From assembly GCA_025924495.1 (NCBI GenBank), contig JAICIG010000157.1, positions 1 to 15,774 on the forward strand: 15,774 nt of DNA, read 5' to 3'. The DNA is from Pirellulales bacterium. Lineage in GTDB: Bacteria; Planctomycetota; Planctomycetia; Pirellulales; JAICIG01. The first letter of the stretch is position 1, and each line of letters begins with the position of its first letter. The translations under genes and the position numbers were made by a program. The notes under the pieces were generated by a model. The model saw nothing but the letters and a program-made list of their open reading frames with translations, searched no databases and was not told the DNA's origin. Below, piece after piece: positions 1 to 7,581 of this stretch.

Positions 1-164
1 AGCAGGACGCCGAGCCTTCGAGTTTGCAATTCTTCGAGCTCCGCCGCGGGAAGGTACTGCGTGCGCTCATACTCGCGCAAGAATCGCAGGCGGTCCGCCT
101 CGCCCGCGCGCAAAAGGATGAGCGGATGTACGACGTGCTTGACGAGTTTTTGACGCAGGCTCAT
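1..164 (-). CDS. CapK / phenylacetate-CoA-ligase-like protein, N-terminal fragment (cut by window edge)
   Basis: Only the first 54 codons are in the window; the frame is open to base 1. The visible residues begin MSLRQKLVKHVVHPLILL and continue with a 'LRFLREYERTQYL' segment and a 'LEELQTRRLGVL' segment. This looks like the start of the phenylacetate-CoA ligase/CapK family, adenylate-forming-like enzymes often found in capsule and EPS clusters but with no firmly assigned substrate there. The ATG lies directly after the TAA of the preceding glycosyltransferase (TAA at 165-167, ATG at 162-164). A strong Shine-Dalgarno sequence GGGAGGA sits inside the end of that gene at 174-180, which supports this start and translational coupling. 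The catalytic and AMP-binding regions lie outside the window, so the family call rests on the short N-terminus only and the function is inferred. Confidence 0.6.
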   Translation of the reverse strand, partial: MSLRQKLVKHVVHPLILLRAGEADRLRFLREYERTQYLPAAELEELQTRRLGVL

Positions 165-1337
165 TTAGACCGATCCTCCCGCATAGCATTGCAAGTCGTG
201 GCGGTCCATGAGGCTGCAATAGAACGCTTCATGATTTCGAACCATTGCCGACATACTAAAGCGCCGCCGTGCAGCCTCGCGCGCCGCGGCACCCAAACGT
301 CTGCGGAGTGGCGCATCGTCGGCCAACCGACGAATCGCCGCCGCCAGCGCGCCCGCATCTCCAGGCGGAATCAGAAGGCCAGTAACGCCGTGCTCAATGA
401 CAGTTGGTGTCGCGCCGACGGCGGTGGCTACGACCGCCCGCCCCGCTGCCATATATTCGATCAACGAGTTCGAGAGCGCCTCGGAATCTGAGCAGAGCAC
501 CGCGATGTCGAATCGCCCTAGAGCCGATTCAACATCGTTGGTGACGCCCGGAAGTGCAAATCGATCGCCCAGTCTGGCGTCTTTTATTTGGCGCTCAAGT
601 GTGGGACGAGCATTTCCATCGCCTTCGCCGACCACTTCGAAAGTGATATCCGACCGCTGCGAGCATAACTCGGCTGCGGCGCGCACGAGTAAATCGATTC
701 GCTTTATGGGACGCAACCACGCGATCGTTCCAACTCGCAATGGTTCGGTTCGAGCTCGGTGTTCAGGCGGCGGAGGGATACCAAGCAAGCTCGCTAGATC
801 TGCGCCGTTCTCGATGATGACGGTGCGCCTTGGAACCGGAATCCCGGATTCCGTAACCGCCGTCAGGCATGCTTGGCAATTGGCCAGCATGGCGTCGACA
901 AGCATGCGGTGATAAATGATATCCAGCCACGGACCCACGTTCTTGTGGGCAGACGTCGCCCAAAAATAGAGGCCGCGACGCGTAGCAACAATGCGCGGCA
1001 CCCCGGCCAGGCGGCCGACGAGTGCGCCGAAATAAGTACTGTCGGCATGGTGCAACTGGAGCACGTCGATACGCCATCGCCGCAGCGAGGCGGCGAAGTT
1101 GATTGCTTGCCGCGCAGCTTTCACGCTCCCGAACGTCGCCACTCCGAGGCGCAGTACCTCGCAAGATCCGGGCTCAAGTGATCGGGATTCATCATCTTCC
1201 CCGTCCAGCAAGCAAAGATGGGGCTCTACACGACGGCGATCGAGTGAGCGAATCAACTTGAGCAACTGGATCTCGGTGCCCCCGATTCCCAAACGATTGA
1301 TGAGATAACAGACCCGTACCGGCCTGGCATATATCAT
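165..1337 (-). CDS. GT4-family glycosyltransferase (GT-B fold)
   Basis: This 390-residue protein likely adds one sugar to the lipid-linked repeat unit on the cytoplasmic face of the membrane. The N-terminus has the Rossmann start 'VCYLINRLGIGGTE' (about residues 9-22), typical of GT4 enzymes. The donor-binding half carries 'IENGAD' (175-180), 'GTIAWLRPIKRID' (203-215), 'FEVVGEGDG' (233-241) and an EX7E pair at Glu286 and Glu294 within 'SDSEALSNSLIEYMA', followed by 'VGATPTVIEHGVTGLLIPPGD'. There is no signal peptide or membrane segment. Its ATG overlaps the TGA of the preceding GT4 gene by four bases (ATGA), a strong sign of one transcript. The sugar donor and linkage cannot be read from the sequence. 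The length is normal for the family. Confidence 0.93.
   Translation of the reverse strand: MIYARPVRVCYLINRLGIGGTEIQLLKLIRSLDRRRVEPHLCLLDGEDDESRSLEPGSCEVLRLGVATFGSVKAARQAINFAASLRRWRIDVLQLHHADSTYFGALVGRLAGVPRIVATRRGLYFWATSAHKNVGPWLDIIYHRMLVDAMLANCQACLTAVTESGIPVPRRTVIIENGADLASLLGIPPPPEHRARTEPLRVGTIAWLRPIKRIDLLVRAAAELCSQRSDITFEVVGEGDGNARPTLERQIKDARLGDRFALPGVTNDVESALGRFDIAVLCSDSEALSNSLIEYMAAGRAVVATAVGATPTVIEHGVTGLLIPPGDAGALAAAIRRLADDAPLRRRLGAAAREAARRRFSMSAMVRNHEAFYCSLMDRHDLQCYAGGSV
174..180 (-). promoter_or_regulatory. Strong ribosome binding site for the CapK-like gene
   Basis: On the minus strand the bases read GGGAGGA, nine bases before the ATG at 164. This is the best Shine-Dalgarno match in the cluster. 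It lies within the last codons of the upstream glycosyltransferase, so initiation here is likely coupled to termination at 165. Confidence 0.7.
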
Positions 1338-2566
1338 GATTGATTGGCCGCGGCGCTTATTTCACAGTGGCCAGACAGCCGATTTTCCGCAATACGCGCA
1401 CATGCTTCCGCCGGAATGATGCGATTAACCAGAGCCGAGCAGATGCCTTGTAGCCTGCGCATTCTCGCATCAAAGGAAAGCTCGGCTTCAACGCGTCGGC
1501 GGGCCGCTTGCGCACGGCGGATCGTCGCATCGCGGTCCATCAGGGTTTGCTCCACGGCCGCCGCAATCGCTTCGGCGCTGCCGGGCACTACGAGCCAGCC
1601 ATGGACGCCGTCTTCGATCAGTTCGGCGGTTCCTCCGACATTCGTTGCAACCACCGGGGTCTCGCATGCCATCGCCTCGAGCAAGGTGTTCGACGTGCCC
1701 TCACGCTCCGACGATTGAACAAGGACGTCAAGCGCCTGATACAGGGGGGCAAGATCGGCCTGGTGTCCCAACAGGCGGCAGTAGTCTTGTAGCCCTAAAT
1801 CCTGGATTTGTAGGGTAAGCTTCTGTTCCATCGGACCGGTGCCCGCAATGAAGAGCTGAACGTCTTCATGCCTCCTCCGGAGAATCGCCACCGCGTCGAT
1901 CAGCAGGTCATATCGCTTCTCTGGCGCCAACCGCCCGACGGCACCGAGCAAGACAGCGTCACGGGAAACCCCTACAGATCGCCGCCAGTTCTCTCCAAGT
2001 CCGTCGCTCCGTTGATACCGTACGCCGTCGACACCGTTGAGCACCACCTGAATTCGGTTCTTGTTTACGCCCCAAGCTTCGGCGCCAAGCTTAAGCGGGC
2101 TGGATACCGCGATTACTGAATCGAAGTGCCGCAGCAAGATCTTTTCCATGGGATAATAACAAAGCCGTTCGCGCCAGTGCCGACCGGACCAGCCGTGGAT
2201 CATGGCGAGTTTTCTCAGTCCAAGCCGACGCGCGATGATCAGTGCCAGCAGCGCCGTCTTATAATCATGACTGATCACCAGATTCACATCGCGGGCCAAC
2301 GCAAGTTGTTGCGCTTGCCTCAAGACAGCCGGATCGAATCGCCGGCGCTGAACAATCTCGCGATAGTCGATCCCAAGACTTGTCGCCTTTTCTTTAAGGC
2401 CGAGTTCGCGATCGTTCAGCCATCGTATATAGCCCGCGGTCACGCGCATGCCATATTGCGGCGCAAGCCTGGCGGTCTGGAGAATAGAGCGATCAGGTCC
2501 TCCCCCCATCCCGGTAACGCTACGCAGGTCAAGAATGCGAATCGGCTCGTCCAATGCCTTATGCAC
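1334..2566 (-). CDS. GT4-family glycosyltransferase (GT-B fold)
   Basis: This 410-residue protein is a second GT4-type enzyme. It has the N-terminal glycine-rich 'VTGMGGGPDRSIL' (about 17-29), an acceptor-domain 'MIHGWSG' (122-128), 'VLNGVD' (175-180), the donor-domain 'GAVGRLAPEKRYDLLI' (208-223), 'FIAGTGP' (239-245) and the EX7E pair Glu289/Glu297 in 'EREGTSNTLLEAMA', then 'VVATNVGGTAELIEDG'. The chosen start is GTG at 2566, which overlaps the flippase stop (TAA at 2559-2561) by eight bases. A TTG four codons later is an alternative. No good Shine-Dalgarno sequence precedes either, so coupling to flippase translation is likely. It should act in the cytoplasm on the undecaprenyl-linked glycan. 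Substrate specificity is unknown. It is similar in plan to the next gene downstream, and the two may have arisen by duplication, although their sequences differ clearly. Confidence 0.92.
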   Translation of the reverse strand: MHKALDEPIRILDLRSVTGMGGGPDRSILQTARLAPQYGMRVTAGYIRWLNDRELGLKEKATSLGIDYREIVQRRRFDPAVLRQAQQLALARDVNLVISHDYKTALLALIIARRLGLRKLAMIHGWSGRHWRERLCYYPMEKILLRHFDSVIAVSSPLKLGAEAWGVNKNRIQVVLNGVDGVRYQRSDGLGENWRRSVGVSRDAVLLGAVGRLAPEKRYDLLIDAVAILRRRHEDVQLFIAGTGPMEQKLTLQIQDLGLQDYCRLLGHQADLAPLYQALDVLVQSSEREGTSNTLLEAMACETPVVATNVGGTAELIEDGVHGWLVVPGSAEAIAAAVEQTLMDRDATIRRAQAARRRVEAELSFDARMRRLQGICSALVNRIIPAEACARIAENRLSGHCEISAAANQS

Positions 2567-4217
2567 CTTGTTCGATGGCTTCGACTATTCCGTTCAATGC
2601 GCCGCTGGAAGCGATTCCGTGCTCGCGCCCGGAGAAAGCTTTTCGTGCTTCCAGCGGCTCACCCCAAAGATCATCCGCCTCACGGCGTGCTAAAAAGGCG
2701 AGGAGCCTCGATAAGGGTCGTAAGACAAATTGACGACGCTCCGAGGAGCCCATTCCAACCGCGAAGACCACCGTCAGCGTCACGGCAAAGGCGGCCGTCC
2801 CCTGAAAAAAGAACATCAGCCAGTTTTGCGGACTTCCGAGCGCCTTCAGCGCCACCAGCAACGGACACGCACAGATGGCGACCAACAGCGGGCGCCCGTA
2901 AGTGCTGAAGTAGTAAACGCGCAGCGGCATGCCAAGCTGGCGCGCCACGAAATAGGGATGGACGATTCCTTGAAACACGACTGCTGGGATCGCGGTTCCT
3001 AACGCGACAGCAGCCAATCCCAGCCAAGGGACCAGCGCGATGCTCAGGCTCAGATTGACGATTCCTTCCGCAGCCAGAAGCAGCGCAATGGTCCGCGCCT
3101 TGTTCGCACCAAGCAGGACTTGCGATCCAATTCGCCGCACTGAAACAAAGAACGAACCGAGCATAAGCACGCGGAAAAGTGTCCCGGCTGCAGGATAATC
3201 GGCGGAGAATGCCTCGTCGCCGATCCACAATCGGTAAAAGTCGCCCGCCCAACACATGGCGAGCATCGACACCGCGGTAGCCAGAGTGGCTGTAAAACGC
3301 GAGGCGTGGAGATATACGACGTGTGTCGTCCCCGCAGCGCCTTTCGCGTCAAGCCCGGCAAATACGGGAAGGAGCACTTGCCCAACTGGGTAAAAAAGAT
3401 GGATGAAATACTGCGACAGGCTAGCGGCGATCGAAAAGCGCGTAATCGCAGCCGCCGGAAGCATGAACCCAATTACGATGGCGTCGCTGTAAAAGATGAT
3501 TTGGGAGCTGGCATTAGTTAGTGTCGTCCAGGTCCCAACGCTCAGATAGTCCCAGATGCGATTCATATCGGCATCGTAAAATGCCACGCGTAGGCCGGGC
3601 ACGACCCTGTAGGCGACCCACCATCGAAGGCAATAATCTAGTGCATTCGTACCAAGGGCGATCACGCCTAAACCAATCAATCCACCACCATGGTTTAGAA
3701 ACACATACGTGAGCCCGGCGCTAACCAATCGTGTACAGACGCCGATGGCGTTCGCAATATCAAAGCGCTGAGCCGCGGTGATGACAATATTGAATGGAAA
3801 AAGAATAAACTGACAAACCGTTTGAACCGCAACCAACAAAATAATCCAGCGAGCTTCTGAGACGATTGCACCGTCGAGATGAAAAGCGATTGGCGCCAGC
3901 CACGCCAGCGGCAGACTACCGAGCATCACAATGCCCGCCGCTACGGAGAGCGCGACGAGGCCAGAGCTGGCAGCCCGATTGAATTGCTCGATGTCGCCGA
4001 CCGCCAAGAACCGACATAGATAATGCTGCAACCCATAGCGCAGCCCGATATCGAGTACTCCGTAATAGCCGGTAATTCCGATAATCAGCGCCCAGACGCC
4101 GTAGCGCGCTTCGCCGAGTGAATGCAGCACAAACGGCGTGAGGAAGAACGCCGTCAGCACTTGGACGGCAAACGCCACCCAGGTACTCAACAGATTTCGA
4201 GCGATCACGCGCAGCAC
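2559..4217 (-). CDS. Wzx-type polysaccharide flippase (MOP/PST superfamily)
   Basis: This 552-residue, strongly hydrophobic protein has about a dozen or more predicted membrane segments spread over residues 1-490. The start 'NLLSTWVAFAVQVLTAFFLTP' followed by 'LGEARYGVWALI' is typical of Wzx/PST repeat-unit flippases, which move lipid-linked oligosaccharides across the inner membrane. Residues from about 490 to 552 form a hydrophilic, charged cytoplasmic tail. The start is GTG at 4217, 15 bases after the TAG of the preceding glycosyltransferase; AGGGA at 4230-4234 overlaps that stop, but its 12-base spacing is long. The gene contains visibly AT-richer stretches (20 G+C of 60 bases at 3781-3840, by hand count), common for flippase genes in sugar clusters. 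A Wzy polymerase was considered, but the N-terminal pattern fits a flippase better. Confidence 0.88.
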   Translation of the reverse strand: MLRVIARNLLSTWVAFAVQVLTAFFLTPFVLHSLGEARYGVWALIIGITGYYGVLDIGLRYGLQHYLCRFLAVGDIEQFNRAASSGLVALSVAAGIVMLGSLPLAWLAPIAFHLDGAIVSEARWIILLVAVQTVCQFILFPFNIVITAAQRFDIANAIGVCTRLVSAGLTYVFLNHGGGLIGLGVIALGTNALDYCLRWWVAYRVVPGLRVAFYDADMNRIWDYLSVGTWTTLTNASSQIIFYSDAIVIGFMLPAAAITRFSIAASLSQYFIHLFYPVGQVLLPVFAGLDAKGAAGTTHVVYLHASRFTATLATAVSMLAMCWAGDFYRLWIGDEAFSADYPAAGTLFRVLMLGSFFVSVRRIGSQVLLGANKARTIALLLAAEGIVNLSLSIALVPWLGLAAVALGTAIPAVVFQGIVHPYFVARQLGMPLRVYYFSTYGRPLLVAICACPLLVALKALGSPQNWLMFFFQGTAAFAVTLTVVFAVGMGSSERRQFVLRPLSRLLAFLARREADDLWGEPLEARKAFSGREHGIASSGALNGIVEAIEQGA

Positions 4218-4232
4218 TGCTGTTCTATTTCC

Positions 4233-5489
4233 CTAGATGGCCGCAGCTTCTGGAGTACTACGACGGGCGGCCATATGGCAATCTTCCCAAACGCCCGAGA
4301 GCGTTTCGGCCAAAGCGTCCCAACCGTATCGTGCCACCACGACCTCGCGCCCGCTCTTGGCCATCTGGGACATCTCACGGGGACTCCGTAGCGATCGAAC
4401 CAGCGCTGTCGCCATTGATTCCACGTCATCCACGACAACCAGATCTTTGCCCGGCTGCAGATCCAGCCCCTCGGCCCCAATTTTCGTCGATACGACGGGC
4501 AGTTCACATGCCAGCGATTCAAGGATTTTCAGGCGCGAACCACCGCCCACGCGCAGCGGCACCGCCATCACCGTGGCGCGCCGCAGAAACGGGCGAACGT
4601 CGGGAACGTCGGAATAAAGGTTTACGCCCGGAGTCGTGCGAATACGCTCGACGAGTTGTTGAGGAGGTTTTCTGCCAACCACCACCAGCGACGCGGATGG
4701 CTCGGATTTCCAAATATCCGGCATGATGCAGTCGAGCAATTGGTTGACCGCGTCGAGGTTCGGCCTCCAATCGAGGCTGCCGAGAAAAAGGATTTCACCA
4801 ACCTCGCGAGCAACCTCTCCCAGGCAAAAAAAGTCGAGATCGACGCCGTTGTCGACCACCGCGACGTTCGCCGCTCCCAGTCGATCGCGGGCGATGGCAG
4901 CGTCCGTTTCACTGACCGCAACCACCTTCGTGGCATTGACAAATACGTCGCGCTCGTAGCGTTCAAATTTTCGCCACTGCCGGCGAATGTACCAGCGTTT
5001 CCAAGGGTTGGTCTCATGATCGCCATACCGCTGCCAAATCACCGACTCGACATTGTGCGCCATAACAACCCACGGAACGCCGGGGACGTGGCGGACCGCC
5101 TCCGCGTAGGGCGTCCATTCGCATTGCCATAGATCGACGGGGCGGCTTGTCACGACTTGGCGCACTGCTCGCTGGAGCGCGCGGCTGCGATTTGCGTCGA
5201 CCAAATACGGCGTCGGCGACAGCAGATTCAAAGCGAGTTTCGTATAGAGAGCGGGACGCCATTGCCGCATCGTCGGAATGGGCGTTGGCCGGTCCGCAAA
5301 GATGACCTCGATCCCATGCTCCGTAAAGAACTTGTGCGCTTCGGCTGCTTCGCTCGAATCGGCATTTCGATGGCACACATAAAGGATCTGGTGACGGGCG
5401 GCCAAGCGTAAAGTCAGATTCAGGGTGCGTATGCGCTTGCCTGAGATCGGCGGATAAGGCAGTTCTTCGTCGACGATTGCTACGATCAT
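4233..5489 (-). CDS. GT4-like glycosyltransferase of the kind found in EPS/exosortase clusters
   Basis: This is a 418-residue glycosyltransferase counted from the ATG at 5489. The N-terminal 'EELPYPPISGKRIRTLNL' resembles the 'PYPPNKGDKIR' start of the PEP-CTERM/EpsH1-associated sugar transferases. Further motifs are 'MAHNVESVIWQR' (143-154), 'VVAVSETDAA' (189-198), 'VVDNGVDLDFF' (211-221), 'FLGSLDWRPN' (235-244) and the donor site 'GGGSRLKILESLACELPVVST' (split here as 315-325 and 326-335). The reading frame is open back to 5831, but the extension is arginine-rich, lies antisense-like inside the preceding GT2 gene and lacks homology-like features. The ATG at 5489 begins directly with the Rossmann strand MIVAIVDEE. 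It lies 14 bases after the GT2 stop. Enzyme class is confident; donor and linkage are unknown. Confidence 0.9.
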   Translation of the reverse strand: MIVAIVDEELPYPPISGKRIRTLNLTLRLAARHQILYVCHRNADSSEAAEAHKFFTEHGIEVIFADRPTPIPTMRQWRPALYTKLALNLLSPTPYLVDANRSRALQRAVRQVVTSRPVDLWQCEWTPYAEAVRHVPGVPWVVMAHNVESVIWQRYGDHETNPWKRWYIRRQWRKFERYERDVFVNATKVVAVSETDAAIARDRLGAANVAVVDNGVDLDFFCLGEVAREVGEILFLGSLDWRPNLDAVNQLLDCIMPDIWKSEPSASLVVVGRKPPQQLVERIRTTPGVNLYSDVPDVRPFLRRATVMAVPLRVGGGSRLKILESLACELPVVSTKIGAEGLDLQPGKDLVVVDDVESMATALVRSLRSPREMSQMAKSGREVVVARYGWDALAETLSGVWEDCHMAARRSTPEAAAI

Positions 5490-5503
5490 CGTGCTGGGTA
5501 TTC

Positions 5504-6661
5504 CTATGCGCCTGAAGGCTCGGCCGAGCGTGACGCGGTTTCCGTCAGCGCTGCACGTGGACGTTGCGCCCACGGGCGGCGAGATACGAGGCCCCGTCCT
5601 ATTTCTTCGATGAACCCAGCGCCCGCGCCGAAATGCACCGCTGTCAGCGACAATGCCACCAAGGGCGCGAGGCCGTGGCGGCGGCCGCGGCTGGCGGCCA
5701 GTATTGCGGCGGCTGCCACCGCGACGCTGTAGAACAACATGACCGCGACGTAGACTGGCGCCAGCGGCCTGACGGCCGCGGCGAGCGGCAGGCCACTCAA
5801 GGCACCCAATACGAAAATCGCAGGCAGGCACGAAGCCGCGCTCAGCGTCTTCGGATGCTTGCGAAGTAGCCGGGCGCGGCCGCGACCATATCGGCGCATC
5901 TGCAAGAATAAGCCGCGCAACGAACCGCGAGGATGATATCGGAGCTTAATGGCCGAAGTAAAAAAGCATCTCAGGCCGGCGCGATCAATGCGGTGGTTGA
6001 ACTCCACATCTTCGCAGGCATCAAACGTCTCGTCGAATATACCCAGCTTGTCGAACACCGCCCGCCGGTAGGCGACAGCCACGCTGTGCGCCTTCACGTA
6101 GTGCTCCCCTCCACGGTAAATGTGCGAGGCGGGGTGGTGCCCTAAGCGAGATGACCGAGCCAGCGAAATTGCCGTTTGCAGCGCCCTACCCCCGGGCAAA
6201 TCGAGCGGCTGAGGTCGGCCCAGACAGTCTGCGCCGGTCCGCTCGAAGGCCCCCGCGACCTTGGCCAGGTAATGTCGGTCGTCGAGTTCGCAATGGCCAT
6301 CGACGATCAGCATGATGTCGCCCCGCGCCGCCGCAATGGCCGCGTTACGCCCCGCGCTTGACCAGCGGCGAGGATTGTCGACCAACCGAACGCGCGCATG
6401 CTTTGAAGCATATTCAGAGGCGATCCGCCGCGTGGCGTCGGTGGATTGCCCATCGGCAACGATGATTTCGTAGCGTTCAGCGTTGTACTGCTGATCGAGA
6501 AGCTGATCCAAAAGACCGCCCAGGCAGCCCGCCTCATTGCGAACCGGAACGATGACGGAAATGTATAGGTCTGGCGAGGTTCTCACTGGGCGGGGGTGAT
6601 TCCGATTGTCGATGGTGGGAAGGCTTGTGGTCGCCTGGATAGCAAGTAACGATGATTGCAT
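5504..6661 (-). CDS. GT2-family glycosyltransferase, ExoA-like, with C-terminal membrane segments
   Basis: This is a 385-residue GT-A enzyme counted from the ATG at 6661. It has 'ISVIVPVRNEAG' (34-45), 'IIVADGQSTDAT' (66-77), the DGH triad at 121-123 in place of a strict DXD, 'GRPQPL' (148-153), and 'FDACEDVEFNHRI' (213-225) with the acidic catalytic ED. The DGH form and the following pattern match the succinoglycan ExoA-type GT2 subfamily, where Asp-x-His is usual. Three hydrophobic segments (about 276-298, 301-324 and 330-352) place the C-terminus in the inner membrane. The start is supported by AGGA at 6667-6670, five bases from the ATG. The frame is open to 6934, but that part overlaps the deacetylase and carries no GT2 motif. 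It should add a sugar to the lipid-linked chain; which sugar is unknown. Confidence 0.9.
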   Translation of the reverse strand: MQSSLLAIQATTSLPTIDNRNHPRPVRTSPDLYISVIVPVRNEAGCLGGLLDQLLDQQYNAERYEIIVADGQSTDATRRIASEYASKHARVRLVDNPRRWSSAGRNAAIAAARGDIMLIVDGHCELDDRHYLAKVAGAFERTGADCLGRPQPLDLPGGRALQTAISLARSSRLGHHPASHIYRGGEHYVKAHSVAVAYRRAVFDKLGIFDETFDACEDVEFNHRIDRAGLRCFFTSAIKLRYHPRGSLRGLFLQMRRYGRGRARLLRKHPKTLSAASCLPAIFVLGALSGLPLAAAVRPLAPVYVAVMLFYSVAVAAAAILAASRGRRHGLAPLVALSLTAVHFGAGAGFIEEIGRGLVSRRPWAQRPRAALTETASRSAEPSGA

Positions 6662-6666
6662 TAGAA

Positions 6667-6670
6667 TCCT
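6667..6670 (-). promoter_or_regulatory. Ribosome binding site fixing the GT2 start
   Basis: The minus strand reads AGGA five bases before ATG (6661-6659), in the 17-base gap after the deacetylase stop (TGA at 6679-6681). It decides in favour of the inner start over the longer open frame reaching 6934. Confidence 0.6.
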
Positions 6671-6678
6671 ACAACCAT

Positions 6679-7581
6679 TCAACACAGACTGCCCGCCATC
6701 GCGAGGGCGGGCGCCACTAGGTCGAGCACATCGGACACCCGGCCAAAATGAAAGGTCGAAAGTAATTCGTCGAGCTTTCGCTCGGTCGTGGCTAGATTCA
6801 CGCGATGCCGCATCCGCGAAAGTTGAGAACCTAACGGTAGCCGCGGCTGGTTCGGATCCAACTCCCAAGGATGCACATAAAACATGAAGGGCCGGCCCGT
6901 CCGGTTGATCTGCTTCAGGCACCGCACCGTCCATGGCAAAGGGTAAAGCCTGAAATATCCGCCTCCCGACACGGGCAAGTTCAATCGCGCGAGCCGCACC
7001 ACCGAAGGCGGAAACTCACAGAGCATGCCTGACGGCGTATCGATAGTGTGGATGTGCGGCGCAGCGTCGGGAATGCCGTACCGGTCGTGCCGAATCGGAA
7101 AAATGCTCGAATCGCAAAGGATGCCTTCGTCGGCAAGAATATCCAAGGCCCACAGCGATCGGCGAGTAATCGAAAAGCTGGGTGCGCGGTAATTGATCGC
7201 CCGCTGCCCAGTGGCGTTTTCGATGGCTGTGAGCGACATCACTAGATCGTGGCGGAACTCGTCGGGCGATAGTTCGTACACCAACCGGTGCCAGTAGCTG
7301 TGCGAGCCGAGCTCGTGGCCGGCGGAGTGAATGTCTTGCACCAGTTGCGGGAAGCGATCGGCAATCCAGCCCAACACGTAGAAGGTGGCGAGCGTGTTGT
7401 GCTTGGCCAGCAAATCGAGAATGCGGTGAGTGCCGCGAATCACCCGGCACTCGAAACAATCCCACTCAGCGCGACTGATGTGCTTCTCAAACGCCGAGAC
7501 ATGAAAATAATCTTCGACGTCGACGGTAAAGGCATTGACCGTTTGCATGGCAGGCGGCGATTCGTGAAATTCCAAGCTCAT
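6679..7581 (-). CDS. XrtA-system-type polysaccharide deacetylase (CE4/NodB fold)
   Basis: This 300-residue protein likely removes acetyl groups from N-acetylated sugars of the polysaccharide. The signature 'FTVDVEDYFHVSAFE' (18-32) is the hallmark of the deacetylases associated with XrtA/PEP-CTERM EPS loci. The CE4 metal site is visible: Asp21 and Asp24 in DVED, and His94 and His98 in 'HELGSHSYWH' (89-98). Further motifs are 'NYRAPSFSITR' (130-140), 'YDSSIFPIRHDRYGIPDA' in slightly altered form (157-173), 'GGGYFRLYPL' (206-215) and 'FYVHPWELDPNQPR' (234-247). No signal peptide is seen, as is usual in this subfamily, so the cellular side of action is uncertain. The ATG overlaps the TGA of the sugar transferase by four bases (ATGA). 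An internal Met12 is a possible alternative start. Length fits the family. Confidence 0.95.
   Translation of the reverse strand: MSLEFHESPPAMQTVNAFTVDVEDYFHVSAFEKHISRAEWDCFECRVIRGTHRILDLLAKHNTLATFYVLGWIADRFPQLVQDIHSAGHELGSHSYWHRLVYELSPDEFRHDLVMSLTAIENATGQRAINYRAPSFSITRRSLWALDILADEGILCDSSIFPIRHDRYGIPDAAPHIHTIDTPSGMLCEFPPSVVRLARLNLPVSGGGYFRLYPLPWTVRCLKQINRTGRPFMFYVHPWELDPNQPRLPLGSQLSRMRHRVNLATTERKLDELLSTFHFGRVSDVLDLVAPALAMAGSLC

Noticed and set aside
2126..2908. 260-residue plus-strand open frame
   Set aside because: It is antisense to a GT4 gene and the flippase, spans their junction, and is low-complexity and basic with no recognisable domain.
5490..5831. 114-codon upstream extension of the GT4 gene at 4233-5489
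   Set aside because: It is an arginine-rich shadow frame inside the GT2 gene; the family N-terminus begins at the ATG at 5489.
6662..6934. 91-codon upstream extension of the GT2 gene
   Set aside because: It overlaps the deacetylase in another frame, shows no GT2-like content, and an AGGA ribosome binding site correctly precedes the inner ATG at 6661.
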